A stretch of DNA of 64,000 bases from Macrococcoides equi (GCF_047425865.1 NZ_CP179735.1), one strand, 5' to 3'; counted from the stretch's first letter, positions 40,142 to 50,444 are shown. Numbers and translations are program-made. The notes: generated by a model not told the origin, from the letters alone.

Positions 40142-42232
40142 TTATTTTATTTCTAATACTTTATCGCCTTTTGTAATGCGACCGTATTTTATATTGTGCA
40201 TTGATTGTTGCGTTAAATTGGTAAAGATGATTGGTGTGATATCACTATCAGCATTTTCACGAATGTATTCCAGATCAACTTTTAATAATGGTTGTCCAAC
40301 TGTTACTTTATCACCTGGTTTAAATAACATCTCAAAGCCTTGTCCTTTAAGACCCACTGTCTCTAAACCAAAATGTATCAATACTTCAATACCATCGTTA
40401 CTTTCAAGACCAATAGCATGTTTTGTCGGGAAGTCCATTTTCACTTCTCCATCAAACGGTGCAACAACTAAACCTTCAGCTGGTTGGATAGCAATGCCGT
40501 CACCCATCATCTTTTGACTGAATACTTGGTCAGGTACGGTTGATAATTCAACGACTTCGCCTGTAATTGGCGCATAGATTGATGTAGCATTGTCTACATC
40601 TGAAGTTGCCGGAGTTGCTTCTACTGTTTCTTCAGCTTTCACAGCTCCTGGATCTTCAATATGAACTTGTTCAGGACGTGTTACTTCTCCAGACATAATA
40701 CGCGCCATTTCATGCTTAATTTGATCTGATTTCGGACCAAAGATTGCCTGCATATTATTCCCTACTTCTAATACGCCTGCAGCACCTAAAGCTTTTAATT
40801 CTGGTACATCAACTTTTGATTTATCTTTTACTTCAACGCGAAGACGTGTAATACAAGCATCTAAATGTTTGATATTTTCTTTTCCACCCATCGCATCTAA
40901 TACATTGAATGGTAATTCCCCTGCATTAGATGTTGTCGTTTGTGCTTCTTCAACCTCACGACCTGGTGTTTTTAAGTTAAATTTCTTAATCGCAAATGTA
41001 AATAAGAAATAGTAAACAATTGCATAAACTAAACCTACTGGAATAACTAATAATGCATTTGTACGATCCCAGTTTAATAAACCGAATAATGTATAATCGA
41101 TAAATCCACCAGAGAATGTCATACCAATTTTAACATGTAATAAATGCATGACTAAGAAAGAAGTACCTGCAAGTAATACGTGAATACCATAAAGAATAGG
41201 AGCAACGAATAAGAATGAAAACTCTAAAGGTTCTGTAATACCAGTTAAAAATGATGTTAATGCTGCTGAAAGCATTAAACCACCCACAACTTTTTTACGT
41301 TCAGGACGCGCTTGACGGTAAATAGCATACGCTGCTGCCGGTAAACCGAACATCATGAATGGATATTTCCCAGTCGTAAACATACCTGCAGTAAACGGTA
41401 CTCCATCCTTCATTTGAGCCATCCAGATACTTTGATCACCACGTACTAAGTTCCCTGCAGCGTTTGTATAGTTACCAAACTCAAACCAGAACGGTGCATA
41501 GAAGATATGATGTAGTCCAAAAGGAATTAATGAACGTTCAATGATACCAAATATAAATGTAGTTAATACTAAGTTTTTGTTCAATAGGAATTCTGATAGA
41601 CCGTTTAACCCATCTTGAATTGGAGGCCAAATGATAGCAAGTGCTGCCCCAACAATGATTGCCATTACAGATGTAATGATAGGTACGAAACGTTTACCTG
41701 CGAAGAATCCTAAGAATGCTGGCATGTTAATATTGAAGAATTTATTGTAGCACCATGCGGCAACTGCCCCCATGATGATACCACCAAATACCCCTGTTTG
41801 CAGTGTAGGAATACCTAAAATTAATGCATGTGCAGGTTCTTTTGCTGATTGACCTAAAGTTTTAGCACCTTCAGCATATGAATAAATATGATCGATTGTA
41901 ATCCCTTTAAATTTACCGATTGTTGCGTTCATAATTAAGTAACCAACTAAAGCAGCAAGTCCGGCAACACCGTCTCCTCCAGCTAATCCTAATGCTGTAC
42001 CAATCGCAAATAACAATGGTAAGTTATCAAAAATAACCTGACCTGCACTTTCCATAATACCAGATAACATCACAAAGAAATCTGCTTTTAACCATGGTGC
42101 AAATTGCACCAATTGGTCATTATGCATTGCATTACCAAAGGCAAGTAAAATACCGGCAGCTGGTAATAGTGCAACGGGTAACATTAATGCTTTACCAATA
42201 CGTTGCAGTTGACCGAATAATGTTTTAAACAT
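40142..42232 (-). CDS. ptsG: Glucose-specific PTS transporter EIICBA
   Basis: 696 residues with three domains in order. EIIC (1-about 420) holds the membrane channel, with LTGITEPLEFSFLFVAP as the sugar-binding glutamate motif. EIIB (about 440-520) has phosphorylated Cys460 in KHLDACITRLRVEV. EIIA (about 550-690) has phosphorylated His620 in EVLIHFGLETVGL. It takes up and phosphorylates glucose. AGGAGGAG precedes the ATG. Expression is controlled by GlcT at the RAT/terminator just upstream. Confidence 0.95.
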   Translation of the reverse strand: MFKTLFGQLQRIGKALMLPVALLPAAGILLAFGNAMHNDQLVQFAPWLKADFFVMLSGIMESAGQVIFDNLPLLFAIGTALGLAGGDGVAGLAALVGYLIMNATIGKFKGITIDHIYSYAEGAKTLGQSAKEPAHALILGIPTLQTGVFGGIIMGAVAAWCYNKFFNINMPAFLGFFAGKRFVPIITSVMAIIVGAALAIIWPPIQDGLNGLSEFLLNKNLVLTTFIFGIIERSLIPFGLHHIFYAPFWFEFGNYTNAAGNLVRGDQSIWMAQMKDGVPFTAGMFTTGKYPFMMFGLPAAAYAIYRQARPERKKVVGGLMLSAALTSFLTGITEPLEFSFLFVAPILYGIHVLLAGTSFLVMHLLHVKIGMTFSGGFIDYTLFGLLNWDRTNALLVIPVGLVYAIVYYFLFTFAIKKFNLKTPGREVEEAQTTTSNAGELPFNVLDAMGGKENIKHLDACITRLRVEVKDKSKVDVPELKALGAAGVLEVGNNMQAIFGPKSDQIKHEMARIMSGEVTRPEQVHIEDPGAVKAEETVEATPATSDVDNATSIYAPITGEVVELSTVPDQVFSQKMMGDGIAIQPAEGLVVAPFDGEVKMDFPTKHAIGLESNDGIEVLIHFGLETVGLKGQGFEMLFKPGDKVTVGQPLLKVDLEYIRENADSDITPIIFTNLTQQSMHNIKYGRITKGDKVLEIK

Positions 42233-42320
42233 TGTAACTCCTCCTAAAATTTAGTTGTTGAGACTGTAAAGAAAAAATAATTAATACAATAATATTGTGC
42301 ATATAAAACAAATATAAAGT

Positions 42321-42374
42321 CAAAAAAAGACATGAGTATGCACTGGTCCCTTTGTACCAGTCATAACTCATGCC
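42321..42374 (-). promoter_or_regulatory. GlcT-responsive RAT/terminator of ptsG
   Basis: Minus-strand leader of ptsG: a long imperfect stem GCATGAGTTATGACTGGT / ACCAGTGCATACTCATGT followed by CT7. It forms an intrinsic terminator whose left arm overlaps the ribonucleic antiterminator target bound by BglG/GlcT proteins. glcT, immediately upstream, supports this reading. Confidence 0.88.
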
Positions 42375-42385
42375 TGCATCATCAG

Positions 42386-43240
42386 TTACACGTTATCGAC
42401 TTCAGTATTAAATGCTTGAATATGCATTGTAAGATACACAAGCTCCGATTCATAAACCGGTTTGTTCAAATGCGTCTGCATCATCTTTACAATCTTTACT
42501 GCTGTATTGTAACACAGCGGATATTGCATTTTCAATACAGTTTCTAAATTTTTTTGATCTGGCATTCTATCATCAGCCATAATACGTTGCACCGCAAAAC
42601 TAATATGTCTTATAAATCTTGAATAAGCGATGGACTGCTTGTCAATCACTACTTTTAAGTCATGTTCAATGAGATGAACTGCTTTCTTGATAACGTCTGT
42701 CATCACTTTCATATCACTTAAGGAATGATTGTTTACGGATGAATGAATGTGAAGTGCGATAAATCCAACCTCTGTTCTAGGGAAATTCACCTGTAATTTT
42801 TCATTTAACATTTGTACGACTTGCTCAGCAATGATAAATTCCTGTTCATATAAAGCTTCTGTTTCAGATAGAAATGGATTGGCAATAAATATTCCATCCT
42901 GGTACCTTTTTAAAGCAAAGATGATGTGGTCAGTCAAAGAAAGTATAATTTTATCATCTATTTTGCCATCAGTTTGCTGATCAATATATTCTACGATTTC
43001 AATAACCGTTGCAATGACACTATCATTGGTTAATGCTAATAAATCTTTATATCTGGTTTGTTCCTGTTCAGTTTTAAGTTCAAAAATTTTTTCAATACGC
43101 GAAAGTTCCTGTTCAAGTAAAACTTGACCACTTTTTTTGGCAAAACCAATGCCTTTTCCGATTATCACCACTTCATTCTGATTTCTTGATGCGATTAAAA
43201 CATTGTTATTCAGAACTTTATCTATTTTATATTGTTCCAT
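42386..43240 (-). CDS. glcT: GlcT transcription antiterminator
   Basis: 284 residues of the BglG/SacY family: an N-terminal CAT RNA-binding domain (1-55, YKIDKVLNNNVLIASRNQNE and GKGIGFAKKSG), then two PTS regulation domains with conserved histidines (IILSLTDHIIFALKRYQ, VGFIALHIHSSVN, SRFIRHISFAVQR, LVYLTMHIQAFN). Phosphorylation by EIIB(Glc) and HPr should set its activity. When active it lets transcription read through the ptsG leader. GAGGTATCGAG precedes the ATG. Confidence 0.95.
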   Translation of the reverse strand: MEQYKIDKVLNNNVLIASRNQNEVVIIGKGIGFAKKSGQVLLEQELSRIEKIFELKTEQEQTRYKDLLALTNDSVIATVIEIVEYIDQQTDGKIDDKIILSLTDHIIFALKRYQDGIFIANPFLSETEALYEQEFIIAEQVVQMLNEKLQVNFPRTEVGFIALHIHSSVNNHSLSDMKVMTDVIKKAVHLIEHDLKVVIDKQSIAYSRFIRHISFAVQRIMADDRMPDQKNLETVLKMQYPLCYNTAVKIVKMMQTHLNKPVYESELVYLTMHIQAFNTEVDNV

Positions 43241-43341
43241 CTCGATACCTCATTCCAAAGACCTATGTGTTAAATGTGTTTGCATGTTAAAATGTTATTA
43301 GCTAAACAGCTAAATAATGATTAAATACTGGAGGGGTTTAA

Positions 43342-44316
43342 TTGAAATTGTATAAAAAGTTAATATTTATTGCAACAGCGTTATTACTATTCGTTATCCC
43401 ATTTAAAAATGCTTCTGCCGTAACTGAGGAAGCATGGTCAGAGGCCGTTACTGTATATGGTGCAGCACTCGAACAAAATACGGACTTACAAAATAAAACA
43501 AAGTCACTACTTCGAACGGATGACAACGATAAAATTGCTTATGTCCATGCAGCAGATCTTACGAAATATTTATCATTACAATCTAATGATAGCGTATTGA
43601 AGTCTAGTATTCGAATTAAAAAACTTGCTGCGGGAGAGGGTCTATCATTAAACATCAATCAATCAGCAGGTAAAATCACTAAGATTTCAGAAGATACTTA
43701 TAAAAACGCTTTGCTTACAGCAGGTGTTACGGATGCTGAAGTAACTATTGCTGCAGCTGAAGATGTTACTGGTGAAAGTGCTTTAGCGGGTGTTTATAAA
43801 GCCTTTGAAACTCAAGGTGAAACGATTAATACTGCGCAAACTCAAGCTGCTCAAAATGAATTGAATTCAATTTCAAATATCAATCAGGAAAATTCAGGAA
43901 AAGACGGATTTTCACAAGAACAATTAAATAAGGCGATTGCTGAAGCAAAAGCTGAAATTGCAAAACAAGGTGGAAATCTAAATACAACAGAAATTAAGAA
44001 TATCGTCGTTCAAAAAATTGAGAATAACGGATTAAACAATATTATTTCAGATAATCAAATTAATATTATCGTCAATTTTATTAACAATGCACAAAACAGT
44101 GGTGTATTTAGCGGAGAAAACAAAGATAAATTCATCAACGGTGCAAAAGACTATGTCAATGATATTAAAAATTCAGATGGCTTTAAACAAGCCGCTGATA
44201 AAGCAAAAGATATGGGAAAAAGCATTAAAGACTCTTTAGAAAAAGAAGGTGTCTGGGATAAATTCATGAATTTTATCCAGTCAATTATTGATGCAATCAT
44301 GGGATTATTTAAATAA
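43342..44316 (+). CDS. Secreted DUF1002 protein (YpuA-like), TTG start
   Basis: 324 residues. Signal peptide MKLYKKLIFIATALLLFVIP with probable cleavage after NASA (about residue 27). The DUF1002 body contains VYGAALEQNTDLQNKTKSLL, YVHAADLTKYL, YKNALLTAGVTDAEVTIAAA and SGESALAGVYKAFE-type segments. The C-terminal half is helical and Lys/Asp-rich, ending FMNFIQSIIDAIMGLFK, an amphipathic or membrane-seeking helix. The start is TTG with GGAGGGG 6 nt upstream. Function unknown; secreted to the cell surface. It is divergent from glcT, with inverted repeat TTAGCT/AGCTAA (43298-43313) between them. Confidence 0.85.
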   Translation: MKLYKKLIFIATALLLFVIPFKNASAVTEEAWSEAVTVYGAALEQNTDLQNKTKSLLRTDDNDKIAYVHAADLTKYLSLQSNDSVLKSSIRIKKLAAGEGLSLNINQSAGKITKISEDTYKNALLTAGVTDAEVTIAAAEDVTGESALAGVYKAFETQGETINTAQTQAAQNELNSISNINQENSGKDGFSQEQLNKAIAEAKAEIAKQGGNLNTTEIKNIVVQKIENNGLNNIISDNQINIIVNFINNAQNSGVFSGENKDKFINGAKDYVNDIKNSDGFKQAADKAKDMGKSIKDSLEKEGVWDKFMNFIQSIIDAIMGLFK

Positions 44317-44362
44317 AAATAAGCGTAGGACTATTTTGAAATAGTCCTACGCTTATTTTTTA
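44315..44362. terminator. Bidirectional terminator
   Basis: A perfect 20-bp stem of the form AAAAATAAGCGTAGGACTAT with its complement and a 6-nt loop, A/T tracts both sides, between the DUF1002 gene and alsT. Confidence 0.93.
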
Positions 44363-45871
44363 TTATTTTACAACTTTCTCTTCTTCATCTTTATAACGAT
44401 AAGGATTTTCTCCCCACGTTTCAACTGATGATAAATCAGCTTTAACATGCTTTGTCTTAAACACAGGATTTAAACCACGTTTACGCTGATCCCCATAATC
44501 TTTAGCCACTTCAAAAACGACATGTGCTAATCCAATAATCGCTGTGATATTTAAAATAGCCATTAAGCCCATGAATAAATCTGCAGTAGACCATACTGTT
44601 TCAACTTTAATCACAGCTCCAAAGAATACCATCACAACTACGAGTAATCTGAAGATAAACATAACAGCTTTGTTCTTTGTTAAATACTCAATGTTTGATT
44701 GACCGTAATAATAATTTCCTAGTACTGAAGAATAAGCAAATAAGAAAACTGCAATCGTTAAGAATACTCCGCCAAATGAACCGATATGACTGTTTAAAGC
44801 GGCTTGAGTTACCTTAATTCCTTGAGGAGCTTTCTCTCCATATTCTAAACCACCATATAATAAAATCATAATAGCTGTCGCAGTACAAACTAACATCGTA
44901 TCGAAGAAAACACCTAGCGATTGAATTAATCCTTGTTTAACCGGATGACTGACAGCTGCTGTCGCTGCTGCATTTGGTGCTGAACCCATACCAGCTTCAT
45001 TTGAGAATAATCCTCGCTTAATCCCCTGCATAATCGTAAATCCTAATGCTCCACCAAATGCTGGTTCTAGGCCAAAGGCACCTTTAATGATTTGAATAAT
45101 CATCGGGATAACATCTGTGATGTGCGTCACTAAAATAAATAATACAAGCCCAATATATAAAATCGCCATAAACGGTACGATAGCTGTAGATACATTAGCA
45201 ATCCAGCGTACACCACCGAAGATAACAAGGGCAGTAATAATCGCTAATATAACACCTGTCCAAATCGGATCAAAATTATACTGTTCTTTAAAACTCTCAG
45301 CTATGGTATTCGATTGCACAGTATTGAAGACAAAAGCAAAAGTTACCGTGATTAATATCGCAAAAGTAGTACCTAGCCATTTCTGACCTAGTCCAAGTTC
45401 CATATAGTAAGCTGGACCACCGCGGAAACCACCTTTGTCATCTTTAACCTTATAGACTTGTGCCAAAGTTGCTTCAAAAAATGCACTTGCTGCACCAAAG
45501 AAAGCAATGACCCACATCCAGAAAACTGCACCAGGACCACCAAGAACAATTGCTGTCGCAACACCGGCAATATTACCTGTACCTACACGACTAGCTGCAC
45601 TAATTGCAAAAGCCTGAAAAGATGAAATTCCTTTTTTACCGTCTTCTAAAGTTTCAGGTTTTTCTCCAATCACCCTAAACATCTCAGGTAACCATCTGAA
45701 TTGTACAAACTTAGAACTTAGACTAAAGAAAAATCCCGCAAGCAATAATAACCCGATTAAAAATTCGGTCCATATCAAATCATTTCCTGCTGTAACGATC
45801 GATTTAAACCATTCAGGTATCATTGCATCAAAATTAACATTTGAAAACAAAAACAAAACCCCCATATTCAA
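44363..45871 (-). CDS. alsT: Sodium:alanine/glycine symporter (AGCS family)
   Basis: About 495-502 residues with roughly ten membrane segments. GTGNIAGVATAIVLGGPGAV (FGTGNI-V-AI signature), FFGAASAFFEATLAQVYKVK and NEAGMGSAPNAAATAAVSHP are AGCS hallmarks. It imports alanine or glycine with Na+ (glutamine has been proposed for the B. subtilis namesake). The start is unclear: the longest frame begins at a TTG without a ribosome binding site, while GGGGG in that frame could serve a TTG at 45850. The C-terminal tail after 470 is hydrophilic. Confidence 0.9.
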   Translation of the reverse strand: MNMGVLFLFSNVNFDAMIPEWFKSIVTAGNDLIWTEFLIGLLLLAGFFFSLSSKFVQFRWLPEMFRVIGEKPETLEDGKKGISSFQAFAISAASRVGTGNIAGVATAIVLGGPGAVFWMWVIAFFGAASAFFEATLAQVYKVKDDKGGFRGGPAYYMELGLGQKWLGTTFAILITVTFAFVFNTVQSNTIAESFKEQYNFDPIWTGVILAIITALVIFGGVRWIANVSTAIVPFMAILYIGLVLFILVTHITDVIPMIIQIIKGAFGLEPAFGGALGFTIMQGIKRGLFSNEAGMGSAPNAAATAAVSHPVKQGLIQSLGVFFDTMLVCTATAIMILLYGGLEYGEKAPQGIKVTQAALNSHIGSFGGVFLTIAVFLFAYSSVLGNYYYGQSNIEYLTKNKAVMFIFRLLVVVMVFFGAVIKVETVWSTADLFMGLMAILNITAIIGLAHVVFEVAKDYGDQRKRGLNPVFKTKHVKADLSSVETWGENPYRYKDEEEKVVK

Positions 45872-45983
45872 TTATAAAATAAATAATACAAATTTTATTT
45901 TATCACAGAATATGAAGGTTGCAATTTATAATTTTATTTACATTTTATTACATCTAATTCAGAAATGGTATTCGCTTTGAGGA

Positions 45984-48398
45984 TTACTTATCTTCAACGA
46001 AGAATAAGCGAAAATCATCTACAATACCAAAATCTTTTTCATCGATAACAAAACTTCCATTGGTATATCTATCAGCATTTCGAATTTCTTTAGTGTTTCC
46101 TTTATATGTTTCATCTTGAGATAATAATTCAAAATCTATATCTTCATTGATAATATATGCATCAACTATTTCATGCGCGTTTGATTTTAATTCTTTTAAT
46201 ATGACGACACCACGATTTGCACGTTTCCCCTCTTCAAATAACTCCACTTTCATTTTTTTCATCGCACCTCTTTGTGTCGCGATAACTAATGAAGCATCTG
46301 AGTAAGGAATTTGGGTCGTTACGACATAGTCATCGTCTTTTAGATTAATAGATTTTACCCCTGCTGCTTTAATACCTGTGGCATTGATTTCTTCCATTGA
46401 GTAATGTAATGCCATTCCTTTACGTGTCACAGCTATGATGTGTTCTTCACCTGCTATATTCTCTACTGCAATGACCTCATCATCAGTTTTTAGTTTCATA
46501 CATACTATCGGTTTAGAATAGCGAGTAACGTTAAATTCTTTTAATAATGTCTTCTTAATCATGCCATTTTTTGTAGCAATCATAATACTTTGAGTGTCAT
46601 CAAAGGCCTTCACATTAATCATTTTTATCACAGATTCATTTTGTGTTAAAGGAACAATTTGAGATAAATGTGTTCCTAAGTCTTTCCAGCGAACATCCGG
46701 AAGCTGATGAACAGGAATATAGATATAATGACCAAGATTCGTAAATACTAAAAGTACATCCTGAAGATTACTTTCTGTATAATTTAATAATATATCGCCA
46801 TCTTTCGTCCCTATTTCATATAAACCGCTCGCCCCAAAACTTCTAGGCGAAGTTCGTTTAATATAACCATCTTTTGTTAAGCTGATAATCGTATCTTCAC
46901 TAGGAATCAAAATTTCTTTTGATATCTTGATTTCCTGGATTTCATCTTCAATCTTACTTAGACGATCTTCACTGAATTCTTTTTGAACGGCTTTAAGCTC
47001 TTTTTTTATGACCTGCATCAATTGCTTATCATCATTTAAAATCTTATTTAATTTATCTAAAGTTGCTTGTAATTCATCATATTCATTTTCAAGTTGTACA
47101 ATATCTGTATTTGTCAGGCGATAAAGTTGAAGCATGACAATAGCTTCAGCTTGGGCTTCAGTAAATTGGTATTTAGTTTTTAAGTTATCTTTAGCATCAC
47201 TCTTGTTTTTTGAATGTCTGATGGTTTCAATAACCTCATCTAAAATTGATAATGCTTTTATCAGACCTTCAACAATATGCATACGTTTCTTTGCCTGGTC
47301 AAGTTCATATTTACTACGACGTGTAATAACTTCCTGCTGATGTTTAATATAACTTTGTAGCATCGCCTTAACACCTAGTAAACTAGGACGACGATCACTA
47401 ATAGCAACCATATTAAAGTTATATGCTACTTGCAAATCAGTATTTTTATATAGGTAGTTTAAAATACCCTCAGCATTTGCATCCTTTTTTAGCTCTACAG
47501 CTATTCTTAAACCATTTCTATCAGTTTCATCACGTACTTCAAGGATGCCTTCAACCTTTTTATCCGCACGCAGCTCATCGATACGTTTTACAAGACTGCT
47601 TTTATTGACCTCAAAAGGAATTTCGGTAATAACAATTTCTTCACGACCACCACGTAAAGTTTCGATATCAACCTTCCCTCTAATAATTGCTTTGCCTTTA
47701 CCGGTTTCATAAGCTTGTTTTATACCCTCGCGTCCTTGAATTATGCCACCTGTCGGAAAATCAGGACCAGGCATAACAGTCATAATATCATCTGTTGTAA
47801 CTTCAGGGTTATCAATAATCATTAAAGTTGCTTCAATAACTTCACTTAAATTGTGTGGCGGTATATCTGTCGCATAACCTGCAGATATACCTGTTGATCC
47901 GTTCACCAGAAGATTTGGATAATTCGCAGGGAGCACCATCGGTTCCATCGCTGTGTCATCAAAGTTTTGAACCCAGTCAACGGTATCCTGATTGATATTT
48001 CGTAATAAAACACTAGCAAGTTTTGATAATTTGGCCTCCGTATAACGCATAGCAGCAGGTGGATCATTATCGATACTCCCGTTATTACCATGCATCTCAA
48101 CAAGTACATGGCGCAATTTCCAGTCCTGGCTCATGCGCACCATCGCATCATATACTGAAGTATCACCATGAGGATGATAATTACCGATAACGTTACCAAC
48201 TGTTTTCGCACTTTTTCTGAAGTTTTTATCAAAGGTATTACCTTCCGCATGCATCGCATATAAAATACGACGTTGCACAGGCTTTAGACCATCACGAACA
48301 TCCGGAATGGCGCGGTCCTGAATGATATATTTGCTATAACGTCCAAATCTGTCACCAATAACATCCTCTAAAGGTAGGCTTTGAATATTTTCCTGCAT
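45984..48398 (-). CDS. parC: DNA topoisomerase IV subunit A
   Basis: 804 residues. The breakage-reunion domain has catalytic Tyr in AAMRYTEAKLS and the quinolone region GNYHPHGDTSVYDAMVRMSQ: residue 80 is Thr and 84 Asp, where S. aureus has Ser80 and Glu84. The C-terminal beta-pinwheel starts about 500 (IISLTKDGYIKRTSPRSFGA). It decatenates chromosomes with ParE. The ATG overlaps the parE stop (TAATG), and GGAGG lies inside parE, so the two are coupled. Confidence 0.97.
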   Translation of the reverse strand: MQENIQSLPLEDVIGDRFGRYSKYIIQDRAIPDVRDGLKPVQRRILYAMHAEGNTFDKNFRKSAKTVGNVIGNYHPHGDTSVYDAMVRMSQDWKLRHVLVEMHGNNGSIDNDPPAAMRYTEAKLSKLASVLLRNINQDTVDWVQNFDDTAMEPMVLPANYPNLLVNGSTGISAGYATDIPPHNLSEVIEATLMIIDNPEVTTDDIMTVMPGPDFPTGGIIQGREGIKQAYETGKGKAIIRGKVDIETLRGGREEIVITEIPFEVNKSSLVKRIDELRADKKVEGILEVRDETDRNGLRIAVELKKDANAEGILNYLYKNTDLQVAYNFNMVAISDRRPSLLGVKAMLQSYIKHQQEVITRRSKYELDQAKKRMHIVEGLIKALSILDEVIETIRHSKNKSDAKDNLKTKYQFTEAQAEAIVMLQLYRLTNTDIVQLENEYDELQATLDKLNKILNDDKQLMQVIKKELKAVQKEFSEDRLSKIEDEIQEIKISKEILIPSEDTIISLTKDGYIKRTSPRSFGASGLYEIGTKDGDILLNYTESNLQDVLLVFTNLGHYIYIPVHQLPDVRWKDLGTHLSQIVPLTQNESVIKMINVKAFDDTQSIMIATKNGMIKKTLLKEFNVTRYSKPIVCMKLKTDDEVIAVENIAGEEHIIAVTRKGMALHYSMEEINATGIKAAGVKSINLKDDDYVVTTQIPYSDASLVIATQRGAMKKMKVELFEEGKRANRGVVILKELKSNAHEIVDAYIINEDIDFELLSQDETYKGNTKEIRNADRYTNGSFVIDEKDFGIVDDFRLFFVEDK

Positions 48399-50416
48399 TA
48401 TGCTTTACCTCCTTCAGACAAATCTACATTTTCTATCAAACTAACTTCTTCATCTTGTTCAAGTAATAATAATTCATCGCTTTCTAAAATACTCGCATCT
48501 TCATGCATTCCAAATTCAACATTTTGTTCAATCCAATCACGGCGTGGTTCAACTTTATCACCCATTAACGTAGACACGCGCTTTGCACTACGTAATTCAT
48601 CATCAATTTCCACACGAATTAATGTTCTTGTTTCAGGATTCATAGTCGTGTCCCATAGCTGATCTGCATTCATCTCACCTAAACCTTTATAACGCTGCAA
48701 TATAAAGCCTTTTCCTAATTTCTTCTGAACATCTTTCAGTTCATCATCAGTCCAGGCATATTCTATGACTTCATTTTTTCCCTTACCTTTTGAAACTTTA
48801 TATAAAGGTGGTAATGCAATGTAGACTTTTCCAGCTTCAATTAAAGGTCTCATATATTTAAAAAAGAATGTTAAAAGCAAGACCTGTATATGTGCACCGT
48901 CAGTATCTGCATCTGTCATAATAATTACTTTGTTATAGTTACTATCCTCAAGCTTAAAGTCATTCCCTACACCCGCACCAATAGTATGGATGATTGTACT
49001 AATTTCTTCATTCTTAAGAATATCGTCAAGCTTAGCTTTTTCAGTATTAATAACTTTACCACGTAGCGGCAGGATTGCCTGAAATTTGCGATCACGCCCT
49101 AATTTCGCAGAGCCACCTGCAGAATCACCTTCGACAAGGTATAATTCATTTTTTTCAGTATTTTTACTTTGTGCAGGCGTTAATTTTCCTGATAAAAGAG
49201 TTTCTTTACGTTTATTCTTCTTACCATTTCGTGCCTCTTCTCGCGCTTTACGTGCAGCATCTCTAGCTTGAGCAGCTTTTACAGCTTTCTTTACAAGTAC
49301 CTGACTTAACTTACCATTCTCTTCAAAATAATATGGTAACTGTTCAGCAAGTATTGCATCCACTGCACTACGTGCTTCACTTGTTCCAAGTTTTGATTTT
49401 GTCTGACCTTCAAATTGCAATAGATGTTCAGGAATTTTAACAGAAATAATCGCCGTCATACCTTCACGAATATCATTTCCATCTAAATTCTTATCTTTTT
49501 GCTTAAGTTCACCAATTTTTCTGGCATACTCATTAAATACTCTAGTAACAGCAGTTTTCATACCTACTTCATGTGTACCGCCATCTTTCGTTCGGACATT
49601 ATTAACAAACGACAGAATCGTTTCAGAATATTGATCATTATACTGAAAAGCAACTTCAACTTCGATCTCGTTTGCAGTACCACTAAAGTGAGCTACTTCA
49701 TGTAAGGTTTCTTTACCTTCATTAACAAACTTTACAAAATCACTTAAACCATGCTCGAAATAAAAGTCATCGTGCCTTTCAGGAATCACTCGATGATCGG
49801 TAATAGAAATTTTTAGGTCTTTAAGAAGGAATGCTGATTCTCGCAGGCGTTCACTTAAAGTATCATAATTAAATTTAGTCGTCTGTTTAAAAATTGCAGG
49901 ATCCGGCTTAAACGTAACACTCGTCCCCGTCTTTTTACTTTTACCTATTTCTTCAAGTGTCGTCACTGGTACGCCGCCATTTTCAAAACGCTGTTTAAAA
50001 ATCTTCCCGTTGTTGTGAATCGTAACTTCTAACCATTCACTAAGGGCATTTACAACTGAAGCACCAACCCCGTGTAAACCACCTGTAGTTTTATAACCAC
50101 CTTGTCCAAATTTACCGCCAGCGTGTAACACAGTAAAAATAACTTCCGGTGTCGGTTTACCAGTCTTATGTAGTCCTGTAGGCATACCACGCCCATTATC
50201 TGTCACAGTAACTGAATCATCTTCATTCAAAATTACTTCAATGGCATTTCCGTGGCCATTTAATGCTTCATCTATTGAATTATCCAAAATTTCATAGACA
50301 AGATGATGTAACCCTCTTGTATCTGTAGAACCGATGTACATACCTGGACGCTTACGTACAGCCTCTAATCCTTCCAGAACTTGTATCGATTCATCATTAT
50401 ATTGATTCTTCGGCAA
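48398..50416 (-). CDS. parE: DNA topoisomerase IV subunit B, TTG start
   Basis: 672 residues. The GHKL ATPase domain has VYEILDNSIDEALNGHGNAI, VTDNGRGMPTGLHKTGKPTP and GGKFGQGGYKTTGGLHGVGA. The TOPRIM domain has LYLVEGDSAGGSAKLGRDRK, ILPLRGKVINTEKAKLDDIL and MTDADTDGAHIQVLLLTFFF; RYKGLGEMNADQLWDTTMN completes the QRDR. I place the start at TTG 50416, giving MPKNQYNDESIQVLEG, because GGGGG lies 7 nt before it and homologues start there. The upstream ATG at 50464 lies about at the predicted transcription start and its frame covers a LexA-like box. Confidence 0.95.
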   Translation of the reverse strand: MPKNQYNDESIQVLEGLEAVRKRPGMYIGSTDTRGLHHLVYEILDNSIDEALNGHGNAIEVILNEDDSVTVTDNGRGMPTGLHKTGKPTPEVIFTVLHAGGKFGQGGYKTTGGLHGVGASVVNALSEWLEVTIHNNGKIFKQRFENGGVPVTTLEEIGKSKKTGTSVTFKPDPAIFKQTTKFNYDTLSERLRESAFLLKDLKISITDHRVIPERHDDFYFEHGLSDFVKFVNEGKETLHEVAHFSGTANEIEVEVAFQYNDQYSETILSFVNNVRTKDGGTHEVGMKTAVTRVFNEYARKIGELKQKDKNLDGNDIREGMTAIISVKIPEHLLQFEGQTKSKLGTSEARSAVDAILAEQLPYYFEENGKLSQVLVKKAVKAAQARDAARKAREEARNGKKNKRKETLLSGKLTPAQSKNTEKNELYLVEGDSAGGSAKLGRDRKFQAILPLRGKVINTEKAKLDDILKNEEISTIIHTIGAGVGNDFKLEDSNYNKVIIMTDADTDGAHIQVLLLTFFFKYMRPLIEAGKVYIALPPLYKVSKGKGKNEVIEYAWTDDELKDVQKKLGKGFILQRYKGLGEMNADQLWDTTMNPETRTLIRVEIDDELRSAKRVSTLMGDKVEPRRDWIEQNVEFGMHEDASILESDELLLLEQDEEVSLIENVDLSEGGKA

Positions 50417-50430
50417 AACATGACCCCCTA

Positions 50431-50444
50431 CAAACATACGTTCG
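50431..50444. promoter_or_regulatory. LexA-like box in the parE leader
   Basis: Minus strand CGAACGTATGTTTG: matches 13 of 14 positions of the Gram-positive SOS consensus CGAACRNRYGTTYC. It lies between the predicted parE promoter and the TTG start, about +15 to +28, where a bound repressor would block transcription. Confidence 0.6.
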
